Positions 9,242 to 17,721 of a DNA stretch of 45,211 nt are shown here, piece after piece. A program made the translations under genes and the position numbers. Origin of the DNA: a virus; the IMG/VR virus record IMGVR_UViG_3300047317_000073, positions 1-45,211 of that record. One strand, written 5' to 3'. The stretch's first letter is position 1, and every line of letters begins with the position of its first letter. The notes beneath the pieces were generated by a model. The model made no database searches. It saw only the letters and a program-made list of their open reading frames with translations, and had not been told where the DNA came from.

Positions 9242-10170
9242 TGGGATACGAGAGTGATGCTGGCAATGTCGGCAAGAATGCCGACAATGAAGTTGCCATC
9301 CTGAAGGATCAGGTTGGGACCCTGACAAGCGCCAACCAGACGTTGGCTGCCAAGAATGCTGACCTCCAGAAGCAACTGGATGCAGCAACGCAACCACCTG
9401 TGCCGCCAAAGCCGAAGGACATCATCTGGTCCTCAAGCCTCGCAAATGGCACAGGCACTTTGGCAGCGACAGCGGCATTGTTTGGCTGCTCAGCAGTCCG
9501 TGCCTACAACTCTGGCCCGGTGTCTGGATGGTCTTCGGCTGCTGGCGCTGCCGCTCCATCTGGCGTGAGTCCGTTTGACTCGGCCAAGTGGGACCAGAAT
9601 GCGGTGGCGGCCAACGATTCTGCCACGATGATCCAGATCAGGGACTGGCTGCTGAATGGTGGCGGCTGGCGTGCATGGCACCATGAGCCTGAGGGTGACT
9701 TCCCTGTCGCGACCTACAAGGCAGCATATGCCAACATCGTCAAATTGGGCGTGCGTCTTGACCGGCTTTGCCCGACGCTCATGGGTTTCAGCCTGACGCC
9801 TGCTGGCATTACCAAGTGGGGTGGAGTGGAGCAGTATTACATTCCAGAGGCTGGCTTGCTCGGCTTTGACGCATATGCTGTCAAGGGCACCAACTTCAAC
9901 CAGTTTGACCTGGCGTCCAGTTATGCCATCAGCAAGAACAAGGACTGGATCTTGGCCGAGTTTGGCTACCAGGTCATTTCATCGACCAACCCATACCCCA
10001 ACGATGACCAACTGCTGGCATTCATGCAGCGGGTGGTCCCATACCTGCGCAATCTGCCCAAGCCGCCCATCATGGCGTCACTGATGAATCACGGTGCCCA
10101 GACGATGGACGGCAAGACCAATCCGAAGTCCACGGCGTACTACAAGGATGTGTGTGCCGGCAAGGCCTGA
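9241..10170 (+). CDS. Coiled-coil plus glycoside-hydrolase-like (clan A) protein, copy 1
   Basis: A 309-residue protein. I choose the ATG at 9241, 5 nt after a strong GGAGG, rather than the in-frame ATG at 9196. Residues 1-45 form a coiled coil (EVAILKDQVGTLTSANQTLAA and on), then a proline linker (PPVPPKPK), then a TIM-barrel-like domain. Likely catalytic acids are E149 or E151 in WRAWHHEPEGD (acid/base) and E240 in LAEFGY (nucleophile), the layout of GH26/GH5-type enzymes. This suggests a virion-associated polysaccharide hydrolase. The next gene is a diverged paralog. Enzyme activity and substrate are not shown by the sequence. Confidence 0.6.
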   Translation: MGYESDAGNVGKNADNEVAILKDQVGTLTSANQTLAAKNADLQKQLDAATQPPVPPKPKDIIWSSSLANGTGTLAATAALFGCSAVRAYNSGPVSGWSSAAGAAAPSGVSPFDSAKWDQNAVAANDSATMIQIRDWLLNGGGWRAWHHEPEGDFPVATYKAAYANIVKLGVRLDRLCPTLMGFSLTPAGITKWGGVEQYYIPEAGLLGFDAYAVKGTNFNQFDLASSYAISKNKDWILAEFGYQVISSTNPYPNDDQLLAFMQRVVPYLRNLPKPPIMASLMNHGAQTMDGKTNPKSTAYYKDVCAGKA

Positions 10171-10197
10171 TCTGTTGATGTGATGGTGGCAATGGGG

Positions 10198-10216
10198 CAA
10201 ATGCTATTTGCATTTG
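10198..10216 (+). other. AT-rich perfect hairpin between the two paralogs
   Basis: CAAATGC pairs with GCATTTG around a TATTT loop in the 85-nt gap between the two glycosidase-like genes. It is followed by GGGGGCCTTTTGT, which gives a short uridine run. A weak terminator or a relic of the gene duplication are both possible. Confidence 0.35.
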
Positions 10217-10255
10217 GGGGCCTTTTGTCCAGGGCATCAGCAACCAGGAGGAACA

Positions 10256-11203
10256 ATGAGTTATGCCAGTGATGCAAATGCGGTCGGGGTGGCTGCAGAT
10301 ACAGAAGTTGCGGGGCTGAAGGACCAGAACGCGACACTCACGGCAGCCAATCAAACGTTGGCCGCCAAGAATGTCGATCTTCAGAAGCAACTTGATGAGG
10401 CCACCAAGCCGCCGACACCAAAGGCGACAACGGTGTATGGCTCATGCCCGATCAGTGGCGGATGGAAGAGCGTTGCCACTCGCTGGGATGGCAAGGCAGG
10501 CAAGGCTTGTGTGCGAGCCTTCCAGTCTGGCGCGACACCGAGGCTCACAGACATCCCGCAAGAGGCTGATCGTCGCATTGCCTACTCGTACAAGCCGACA
10601 ATTGGCTCATTGGCCAATGGCTCAGCAATTGGCACCCTCCAGAACTTCTTGGCGGGCCTGACAGTACCGACTGACGTGTGCATTTGGCACGAGATTGACA
10701 GCAAGGTGAACAAGGGCCAGGTTGACCCTGCTGCTTGGAAGGCTGACATGGCTGCGGCTGTCAAGGTCTTTGATCAGCAGAAGTGGGGCCGTCTTGGCTA
10801 CATTGTCACACTGTGGACACGAGGGTCATGGCAGACGTACCAAGTGCCTGGCGTGAAGTGGCTCGGTGTTGACTACGATGGACTTCCGCCTGGTGGCACT
10901 GCGGCTGCTGGTTACCCGACAAAGTCCATGGACGCCTACCTGGCAGACAGTGACGCGATCAAGGCTGCTGGACTTGCTTTGATTGTTGGCGAGTTTGGCG
11001 CCCAGTTGGCATCGTGGGACACGACGCCACAGCGTGGCTCGGCTCGTGGGGCTTGGATGACCAAGTACGGCAATCAGTTTGCTCAGGCAGGCTATGAGTA
11101 CGTCTGTGCTTACGAGTCCCACAACTACGATGCCGCTGATGGCACAGGGTACTGCCTGGATGACCCAGGTTCGGCAAATGCTTGGCACGCTCTGATCCCT
11201 TGA
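10256..11203 (+). CDS. Coiled-coil plus glycoside-hydrolase-like (clan A) protein, copy 2
   Basis: A 315-residue paralog of the preceding gene: the N-terminal coiled coil is nearly the same (TAANQTLAAKNVDLQKQLDE), while the barrel domain is strongly diverged. Candidate catalytic acids are E146 in CIWHEIDSK and E246 in IVGEFGAQ. AGGAGG lies 5 nt before the ATG at 10256; an in-frame ATG at 10208 lacks a binding site. The conserved coiled coil with different barrels suggests a shared virion attachment handle carrying two different carbohydrate-binding or cleaving heads. Confidence 0.6.
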   Translation: MSYASDANAVGVAADTEVAGLKDQNATLTAANQTLAAKNVDLQKQLDEATKPPTPKATTVYGSCPISGGWKSVATRWDGKAGKACVRAFQSGATPRLTDIPQEADRRIAYSYKPTIGSLANGSAIGTLQNFLAGLTVPTDVCIWHEIDSKVNKGQVDPAAWKADMAAAVKVFDQQKWGRLGYIVTLWTRGSWQTYQVPGVKWLGVDYDGLPPGGTAAAGYPTKSMDAYLADSDAIKAAGLALIVGEFGAQLASWDTTPQRGSARGAWMTKYGNQFAQAGYEYVCAYESHNYDAADGTGYCLDDPGSANAWHALIP

Positions 11204-11212
11204 GAGGCAACA

Positions 11213-11668
11213 GTGACCAGTGACTTCCGCACCAACAATGGTCGTGGTGTCGTCGTTGTCATATCTGGTCAGGCCTTGGATGAGATCATCAGGAGCCCAA
11301 CTGGCTACCTGTGCACGAACATGATGTACCGCATGGAGATTCTCCAGACGGCAGCCAAGCGTCAGATCAGGCTTGGACATATCCATGGTGGTGGTGGATA
11401 TGGCAATTTGCGTGACAGCATCGTCAAGCGTCTCCAGACACAGAAGAGCAGTGGCTTGCCCCTCGGCATTGTTGGATCATCGCACCCCATTGCGTTGATT
11501 CACCATGAGGGCACCAAGGCGCACATCATCTTGCCTGTCAAGGCAAGAGCGCTGCGATTCCCAGGGCCAACAGCCTCAGGCTTTGTCTTTGCCAAGGTTG
11601 TCCACCATCCTGGGACGCGCCCCAACAGGTACCTGACAGACAACATCCCTCTAGCAATGGCAGGATAA
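11213..11668 (+). CDS. Neck/tail-completion protein (HK97 gp10-like)
   Basis: A 151-residue protein with a GTG start and GAGAGG upstream. The helical N-terminus with AAKRQIRLG, a LRDSIVKRL segment and the C-terminal HHEGTKAHIILPVKARALRF, VHHPGTRPNRYL match the neck or tail-completion family typified by HK97 gp10 (minor capsid/tail-completion). It is in the usual place, right before the tail assembly chaperones. Confidence 0.7.
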   Translation: MTSDFRTNNGRGVVVVISGQALDEIIRSPTGYLCTNMMYRMEILQTAAKRQIRLGHIHGGGGYGNLRDSIVKRLQTQKSSGLPLGIVGSSHPIALIHHEGTKAHIILPVKARALRFPGPTASGFVFAKVVHHPGTRPNRYLTDNIPLAMAG

Positions 11669-11672
11669 CTTC

Positions 11673-12032
11673 ATGACTACCAAGCAGTTTCGTGTCCCAC
11701 GGGAGGATCGGCCACCGCTTGACTTTGAGTTGGTCTATGACCGCTTCATCAACGATGAATGGGTCGAGCAGACAGACAAATTCCAAATGCGGCCAACGGT
11801 GCCGGGCAACCTGATGCTTGCGATGACAGCGGCAGCAAATGCCAGCGAGGCCATCCAGGCGAGTGAATTGGTGCGCATGCTTCATCGTGCGATCATCAAA
11901 GATGATGAAGAACGATTCTTTGAATTGCTCGACGACAGTGACACAGCAGTGCCCATCGAGACACTGGCCGACATCATTGTCTGGTTGGCTGGTGAATATG
12001 GAGGCCGCCCTACTCGGAGTGCCAAGTCATAA
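11673..12032 (+). CDS. Tail assembly chaperone (G-like)
   Basis: A 119-residue, mostly helical acidic protein (FELVYDRFINDEWVEQ, LVRMLHRAIIKDDEERFFELL, ETLADIIVWLAGEYGG) directly before a second small gene in the -1 frame and the tape measure gene. This is the standard place and size for the tail assembly chaperone that keeps the tape measure protein extended during tube polymerisation. The frame ends in GRPTRSAKS and a TAA, but the -1 frame continues; see the frameshift entry. Confidence 0.8.
   Translation: MTTKQFRVPREDRPPLDFELVYDRFINDEWVEQTDKFQMRPTVPGNLMLAMTAAANASEAIQASELVRMLHRAIIKDDEERFFELLDDSDTAVPIETLADIIVWLAGEYGGRPTRSAKS
11996..12032 (+). promoter_or_regulatory. Probable -1 programmed frameshift window (G to G-T chaperone)
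   Basis: The -1 frame has a stop at 11993-11995 and is then open from 11996 through 12400, passing through CQVIIDWAQQVWGDV. A -1 slip must therefore happen between 11996 and the TAA at 12030-12032. I see no textbook X_XXY_YYZ heptamer; the best local candidate is the CGC_CCT_ACT stretch near 12003-12011, where a Pro tRNA could re-pair CCU to CCC. The site is inferred from the frame layout and known tail-chaperone biology. Confidence 0.55.
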
Positions 12033-12076
12033 TTGACTGGGCACAGCAAGTCTGGGGCGACGTTGAGGGCAGATGC

Positions 12077-12400
12077 GTGTTGGCGGGCATTGACTTTGAG
12101 GAGATTGACGCAGAGCAGACAGTGTCCCTGATGTACTCGATGATGGTGGATGATGTAATGAGCGTTGGTGTTTCTCGTGCTGAGGCACGCGAGGCCATTG
12201 ACAAAGAGATCATGAATGTTGCTCTCTCGTCAGAGGCTCGCAGGGCCAAGGCACGCCAGGACCGCCAACGTGAAGCTGGTCAGCCAGTGGAGCCATTGCC
12301 GCCTGCTCAGCCGCTTGAATTGTCGCCCGACATTATGTCTGCATTTGGTCTCCGGCCACCGAAGCCACGGCCACCCGCAGAAGGTGGTGAGCAAGGATGA
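12077..12400 (+). CDS. Tail assembly chaperone extension (T-like), probably made by -1 frameshift
   Basis: The -1 frame segment downstream of the first chaperone. A GTG at 12077 could act as an independent start (GAGGGC upstream), but the frame is open back to 11996, so the main product is probably a fused G-T protein. Visible features are a helical acidic stretch (GIDFEEIDAEQTVSLMYSMM), a basic helix (EARRAKARQDRQRE) and a proline-rich end. The stop overlaps the tape measure ATG. Confidence 0.7.
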   Translation: MLAGIDFEEIDAEQTVSLMYSMMVDDVMSVGVSRAEAREAIDKEIMNVALSSEARRAKARQDRQREAGQPVEPLPPAQPLELSPDIMSAFGLRPPKPRPPAEGGEQG

Positions 12401-14601
12401 TTGTTGGGACCGCTGAGGTTCGGCTCATCGCCAAAGATGATTTCACCATGCCGCTCAAGAAAGGCTCTGAGGACGTAGGCAAGAAGATTGGTGATGAGAC
12501 TGAGAAGGCTGCTGGCCGTAGCAAGGTGGCGTTCAAGGCAGCCTTTGGTGCATTCAGAGGGGCATTTGGGCAAGCACTTGGCCCAATTGGTGAGATGATT
12601 GACAAGTTTGAGAGCGCATCTGGTGCTGCTGAGAGCATGCGTAGCAAGGTCGGCAAGAGTTTGGTCATCACAGGTGCGGCTGCGACAACTGTTGGCTCGG
12701 CACTTCAAATATGGGGTGACAAGGACAGGATCGCACAAGAGCAACTCAAGCAGGCCATTGACCAGACTGGCGGCTCATGGGATGACCGTGAGAAGCAAAC
12801 AGAAGAATTGATCAAGTCTGGTGAGAAGTATGGTCACACGGCTGAGGAGACGCAGAACACGCTCAAGGCAATCACGTTGCGTACCAACGACTCTAAGGCT
12901 GCCTATGACAACATGAATCTGGTCACCAACTTGGCTGCTGCGCGGAACATTAGCCTGGCTCAAGCCGGTGACATGGTCGCCAAGGTGTACAATGGCAATA
13001 CCAGAGTCCTCAAGTTGTATGGCATCACATCTGCTGATTTGGCCAAGGCCACGCATACCCATGCGCAAACGCAACTTGAGACTCGGGCAGCGTTGGACCG
13101 CACCAGGATTGCATTTGAGCAGAACATCATCGCTACCACCAAGGACAAGGACGCAAAGGCCAAGGCTCGACAGGCATTGACTGGCTACAAGGATGACCTG
13201 AAGAAGACAAACACTGAATTGAAGAACAGCGTTGACAAGCACGCAGAAGCAGAGGCTGCACTCAAGTTGCTCGACACGCGCATGCAAGGGCAAGCCTCCA
13301 TAGCGGCCAACACATTCACTGGTAAGTTGAAGAATATGCGGGCCAGTGTGGAGGATGTCGTTGCACAAGTTGGCCAGAAGTTTGGCCCGGCCATCACCGT
13401 TGCTGGGCCGCTCATGATGGGCTTTGGGGCCATCATGGAGGCTGGTGTTGGTGAGAAGATCAAGAAGGCAACTGAGGCAGTCAAGGAATTCAACATCTGG
13501 GGCAAGATCACGCAGGCAATGACCAAGGTGTGGACTGGCATTCAGATGGCATTCAACCTGGTCATGGACGCCAACCCCATCGTGCTGATCGTGATTGCCG
13601 TTGCTGCGTTGGTGGCTGCGTTTGTGTTGGCGTACATGAAGATCAAGCCGTTCCATGACTTGATCAATGCGCTTGCTCGGGACGTGGGTTCATTCTTTGT
13701 GAGCGCATGGCATTTGGCCATTGATGCCTTCCATTGGTTTGTGTCTGCATTTGAGACAGCCTGGAATTACGTCGCAGGCATCGTGAAGAAGTATGGGCTG
13801 ATCATCCTGGCCTTTGTGGCGCCATTCATCGGCATCCCGATCTTGATCATGAAGAATTGGGGCGCCATCACTGGATTCTTCAAGAAGGTGTGGGACGACA
13901 TCACCCACTTCTTCAGCAGCGCAGTTGGCTCGATCATCAGTTGGATTGGGCGCTTGGTGACCACTGTGTGGGGTGAGTTTACAGGCATGCTCCAGAAGTT
14001 GAAGATATTGGTACTCAACGGTTTGGCCGACATCGTCAACTTCTACATCCAACTGCCGTTCAGGATCGCCAGTGGGCTGGCCACGTTGGGCAGCACCATT
14101 TGGAGCACATTCTCAAAGGCACTTGGCACGGTCAAGACAAATGTGGTCAACTTTTTCAAGGGTGCGGGCTCGTGGCTCCTTGATGCAGGCAAGAACATCA
14201 TCACAGGCATCATTGGCGGCATCACCAGCATGGGTGGCTGGTTCATGTCGCAGGTCAGCAAGTTTGTCTCTGATCACCTGCCAGGCTTTGTCAAGAAGAT
14301 TCTGGGCATCGGCAGCCCATCAAAGGTGTTCATGGAAATTGGCAAGAACACCATGGTGGGCTTGCAGATGGGCATCCAGTCACAAGCCACATCAGTCAGC
14401 AGCACGATGAACGCTGTCATGGGAAACGTGTTGCGTAGCAGTGTAATGCAGCCCACGGCTGCTGCGGCCGCAGGTGCGGGTGTCGGTGGCGGACGGGTGG
14501 TCAATTTGTTCCCAGGCGCGACAGTCGGCATGCGTGAACCTGCCGATGCTGACACAATTGTCAAGAGGCTTGAAGCATTGGTTGGCGGGAGCAGACTATG
14601 A
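12397..14601 (+). CDS. Tape measure protein
   Basis: A 734-residue protein, the longest of the tail genes. It has an N-terminal amphipathic helical region, a Lys/Glu-rich coiled coil around residues 230-300 (KARQALTGYKDDLKKTNTELK), two strongly hydrophobic segments (about 391-412, IVLIVIAVAALVAAFVLAYM, and about 467-485, GLIILAFVAPFIGIPIL), and a Gly/Ile-rich end with LGIGSPSKVFMEIGKNTM, a hallmark of tape measure C-termini. At about 1.5 A per residue the length predicts a tail near 110 nm. It starts inside the previous stop (ATGA). Confidence 0.9.
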   Translation: MIVGTAEVRLIAKDDFTMPLKKGSEDVGKKIGDETEKAAGRSKVAFKAAFGAFRGAFGQALGPIGEMIDKFESASGAAESMRSKVGKSLVITGAAATTVGSALQIWGDKDRIAQEQLKQAIDQTGGSWDDREKQTEELIKSGEKYGHTAEETQNTLKAITLRTNDSKAAYDNMNLVTNLAAARNISLAQAGDMVAKVYNGNTRVLKLYGITSADLAKATHTHAQTQLETRAALDRTRIAFEQNIIATTKDKDAKAKARQALTGYKDDLKKTNTELKNSVDKHAEAEAALKLLDTRMQGQASIAANTFTGKLKNMRASVEDVVAQVGQKFGPAITVAGPLMMGFGAIMEAGVGEKIKKATEAVKEFNIWGKITQAMTKVWTGIQMAFNLVMDANPIVLIVIAVAALVAAFVLAYMKIKPFHDLINALARDVGSFFVSAWHLAIDAFHWFVSAFETAWNYVAGIVKKYGLIILAFVAPFIGIPILIMKNWGAITGFFKKVWDDITHFFSSAVGSIISWIGRLVTTVWGEFTGMLQKLKILVLNGLADIVNFYIQLPFRIASGLATLGSTIWSTFSKALGTVKTNVVNFFKGAGSWLLDAGKNIITGIIGGITSMGGWFMSQVSKFVSDHLPGFVKKILGIGSPSKVFMEIGKNTMVGLQMGIQSQATSVSSTMNAVMGNVLRSSVMQPTAAAAAGAGVGGGRVVNLFPGATVGMREPADADTIVKRLEALVGGSRL

Positions 14602-15503
14602 CGACAGCCTCCAGACTCGTTGACGAGATCACTGGCGAGAGCATTCAACTTGCCTATGACGATGGCGACCCATGTCGTTGCTGTGGGCCCATCTTCACGA
14701 CGCATTTGGACCTTGGCTTCCCAGTGCCGCGTGCCGTGACCTACAACAACCCAAATGTCAATGGGGCAACTGACCAAACGGCATTGTGGGGCGAGCGTGT
14801 TGTCTCATGGTCTGGGTACATCGCGCCTGATGCCGATCACCCATACCCGGCAGTGGTTTGGGACAAGATTCGGGCCTTGTCTGCCCCCGCACGTCGTCCA
14901 TGGTTGTACTACATCGAGGATGGTTGGCCTGCTGAGCGCAGGATGCAATTGCGTGGTGACACGCTCACATCGCCGTTGACTCGTGAACTTGGGCCTGTGA
15001 TCATCGGTGGTGTAACGTGGAAGTCACCGAGTGGTGCGCAAGAGAGTGCGGCCAGTCGTGACTACCTTGTCACGCCATCTGGTTTCTCCACTGGCGGCAT
15101 GTGCTTCACAGACCCCAACGTTTGCTTTGATCCAGTCTGTGGGCCCAACTTTGGCCAAGGCTACATTGCGTCCACAACCATTGTTGTCAACAATGGCAAT
15201 GTGTTGGCATACCCCAAGATCATCTTCATTGGTGCGGTGACCAATCCCAAACTGACGAATTTGACAACAGGGCAGACAATTGCATTGACTGGCGCCATTG
15301 CTGCCAACGCACAGATCTACGTCAGCACTGCGAACAAGACAGTGCTTGAGAACGATGATCCAACGCTCAATCGCCTCAACATGTATGACTTCAGCCAGAG
15401 CACTTGGATGTACTTGGTGCCTGGCCTGAATGAATTGGCTTACTCGTTCACTGGCAGTGCTGGTGGATCTTGTATCGTGCGCATGAGAGACAGGTGGATC
15501 TAA
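14598..15503 (+). CDS. Distal tail (Dit)-like minor tail protein
   Basis: A 301-residue protein following the tape measure with an ATGA overlap, the usual distal-tail position. The beta-rich sequence has WSGYIAPDADHPYPAVVWDKIRAL and a galectin-like C-terminal half (NVLAYPKIIFIGAVTNPKLTN...PGLNELAYSFTGSAGGSC). A Cys-rich patch (CRCCGP, CFTDPNVCFDPVCGP) could bind metal. Family membership is likely but based on pattern and place. Confidence 0.65.
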   Translation: MTTASRLVDEITGESIQLAYDDGDPCRCCGPIFTTHLDLGFPVPRAVTYNNPNVNGATDQTALWGERVVSWSGYIAPDADHPYPAVVWDKIRALSAPARRPWLYYIEDGWPAERRMQLRGDTLTSPLTRELGPVIIGGVTWKSPSGAQESAASRDYLVTPSGFSTGGMCFTDPNVCFDPVCGPNFGQGYIASTTIVVNNGNVLAYPKIIFIGAVTNPKLTNLTTGQTIALTGAIAANAQIYVSTANKTVLENDDPTLNRLNMYDFSQSTWMYLVPGLNELAYSFTGSAGGSCIVRMRDRWI

Positions 15504-16669
15504 TGCCTAATCCGGTCTATGGGGCGACAACACCTGTCTGGATGCAGCCAGCCCCAGGTGACGCCAACGTTTGTTACACAGCACAGGACTACAGGTCAGT
15601 CATTGGGGTGATGTTCCCAACTGGTGGCGTCACAAATGACACTGACTTCAAAGTCACACAGCATGGGCTTGGCGACAACACTGTAGATGTTGCCGCTGGA
15701 ACGGCAGCCGTGGCTGGGACTTCTGTTGCGCACCAAGGGTCATACCTGGTCTACAGTGCTGCGACTGTCACTGTTCAGCCGCCCACGCCACCCGCAGCAA
15801 ACCCCAGGATTGACATTGTTGTGCTTGGTGTCGAGGATGGTCAGGTCACAGGCACGCACCAGTACCGATGGTTCATCCAGGTCATCGCCGGTGCTGAGGC
15901 TGGAACACCAGTCGTACCAGCCACTCCGGCCAACTGCTTGCTACTTGCGACAATTGCTCGCCAAGTGGGCGTGTCGAACATTCTCACTGGCGCTCCAATT
16001 GTCAACGTGGCCAGCCGAGCCAATCGTGGCGGCATGGCATCCTACCCACCGGGTGGGGCTGCGCCTGACCTGAACCTCATCAACGCCAACGGTTTGTACT
16101 GGTCAAATGTGGCTGGTGCAGCGACAACGCTCAACATGCCTGCTGGTGCCGGCCAATGCGTCGTCCATGCTGCTGTCGCTGACAGCAACAACCAGGTTCA
16201 ATCGGCATTTGAATTGGCGTCGCCGGTGCGGGAGTGGCTGAGGGCAAAGGTCGCTGGCGCTTGGAACGCATGGGTGCAAGTGCCTGCTCAGCCACAGGGT
16301 TCATTTGGGACATCAGCAATTGGGCCCGTCGCAGCGCACGCAGATGCCAACCTGGCCCTTGCCCCCGCAATTGCTGGCATTGTCTCATTGGCTGGTGACA
16401 CATACACAGTGATCCGGCCTGGCATGTTCTCCATCTTGGCTGCCATGAACATCGCAGGCAACATCAGCAGTGGCGTGAAGTTGGTCATCAATGGCGCGCA
16501 GACGTTGGTCAGGATGTATGACTATGACTGGACCATTGCCTCGCGCAGCCAGATTGAGTGGCAGGGAATGTTGGTAGCCAACAACACGATCAAGGTCAAC
16601 GCTCACAACAACGATGTCAGCGCACGCACTTTCACAGGCTACTGCTGGCTGAACTACATGGGCTCATGA
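15503..16669 (+). CDS. Minor tail protein
   Basis: A 388-residue protein. The ATG at 15503 shares a base with the previous TAA. Beta-rich with DNTVDVAAGTAAVAGT, NPRIDIVVLGVEDGQ and a C-terminal region (VIRPGMFSILAAMNIAGN...) that resembles jelly-roll modules of actinophage tip proteins. Likely a baseplate or side-fibre protein; exact function not readable. Confidence 0.6.
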   Translation: MPNPVYGATTPVWMQPAPGDANVCYTAQDYRSVIGVMFPTGGVTNDTDFKVTQHGLGDNTVDVAAGTAAVAGTSVAHQGSYLVYSAATVTVQPPTPPAANPRIDIVVLGVEDGQVTGTHQYRWFIQVIAGAEAGTPVVPATPANCLLLATIARQVGVSNILTGAPIVNVASRANRGGMASYPPGGAAPDLNLINANGLYWSNVAGAATTLNMPAGAGQCVVHAAVADSNNQVQSAFELASPVREWLRAKVAGAWNAWVQVPAQPQGSFGTSAIGPVAAHADANLALAPAIAGIVSLAGDTYTVIRPGMFSILAAMNIAGNISSGVKLVINGAQTLVRMYDYDWTIASRSQIEWQGMLVANNTIKVNAHNNDVSARTFTGYCWLNYMGS

Positions 16670-17712
16670 CTGAGTGGCAGATGCTTGCTGGACCGAACAA
16701 CGTTGGCCCTCAGGTGGAGTTGGCCAAGGCCAGGAATCGACAACTGTCATTTGCCGTCGATGACTCAGCATCATTGACATTCAACCTTGACGGCCACGAC
16801 CCCGCATTTGCCTACATCACCGAGTTGGTCACCGATGTCTGGGTCCTCAGGGACGGCACTGTGTTCTTCAGGGGCAGGGTTGGGCCAACGTCAGACGTCA
16901 TTGATGAGGATCAGCATGTTGTCCAAATCAATGTGTTTGACTACAAGGAGTGGCTGGGGCGACAGATCATCGGGCCTGGTGCGACGTTGACATGGGTTAA
17001 CAAGACACCAACGCAAATCATCACAGACTCGTTGACGTACATCAATGCTCACCCGCCAACAGCCATCAGGCCAGCGATCACTTTGGATGCCACAAAGTTG
17101 TCGACTGGCCTTCAGAACTTTGAGACACTTGTCGGCACGACCATGAAAGACTTCTTGGCGGCCATGGTTGGCTTTGGCTGGCAGGTTGTGCCAACCAGCA
17201 TGACAGCGTTGAGCCTCAAGTGCATCTCACCCTTCTACTACAACCTGAACTCATACTTTGTGATGGAGTATGGAGGTGCTGTCAAGAAGATCACTCGCAA
17301 TTTGAACACAGGCGCATATGCCAATGAGGTGTTTGTCTCAGGCGACATGGCATTGCCGCCAGTCGTGAGTTACTCAAGCGACATCGCGACAAACACAAGA
17401 GGTCCACTAGGCATCGTGGTCAGTGACCCCAGCATCCTGACAGCAACAGCGTTGTCCGGCAGAGCGGCACAGGAATTGCAGAACAGGAACATTGTTGCCG
17501 CTACATGGAACGTTGAACTCAAGCCAGGTGCTTGGATCAATGAGCACGATGCCTTTCTTGGTGACATTGTTCGCTTTGTCGTCAATAGCGGTCGCATCAA
17601 CATCAACGACCAATATCGCATCACTGACCTGAGCATCAACATCAGTGATGATGGCGACCAGCACACAGTGTCGATCACGCTTGTCCGCCCACCATTTGTC
17701 CCAACGTCATGA
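16666..17712 (+). CDS. Tail tip/baseplate hub protein (ReqiPepy6 Gp37-like)
   Basis: A 348-residue protein starting at the ATG at 16666 (ATGA overlap). The order VELAKARNRQLSFAVDDSASLTFNLDGHDPA, then VWVLRDGTVFFRGRVG, VNVFDYKEWLGRQI-like, and the C-terminal DIVRFVVNSGRININDQYRITDLSI fits the siphovirus ReqiPepy6 Gp37-like family, a hub or gp27-like fold at the tail tip. It likely organises the receptor-binding proteins encoded just after. Confidence 0.75.
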   Translation: MTEWQMLAGPNNVGPQVELAKARNRQLSFAVDDSASLTFNLDGHDPAFAYITELVTDVWVLRDGTVFFRGRVGPTSDVIDEDQHVVQINVFDYKEWLGRQIIGPGATLTWVNKTPTQIITDSLTYINAHPPTAIRPAITLDATKLSTGLQNFETLVGTTMKDFLAAMVGFGWQVVPTSMTALSLKCISPFYYNLNSYFVMEYGGAVKKITRNLNTGAYANEVFVSGDMALPPVVSYSSDIATNTRGPLGIVVSDPSILTATALSGRAAQELQNRNIVAATWNVELKPGAWINEHDAFLGDIVRFVVNSGRININDQYRITDLSINISDDGDQHTVSITLVRPPFVPTS

Positions 17713-17721
17713 GGTCTTGAA

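Noticed and set aside
12775-13656. Reverse-strand frame of 293 codons inside the tape measure gene
   Set aside because: Antisense to a firm gene, His/Leu/Cys-rich composition typical of a shadow frame, and no other reverse gene in the window.
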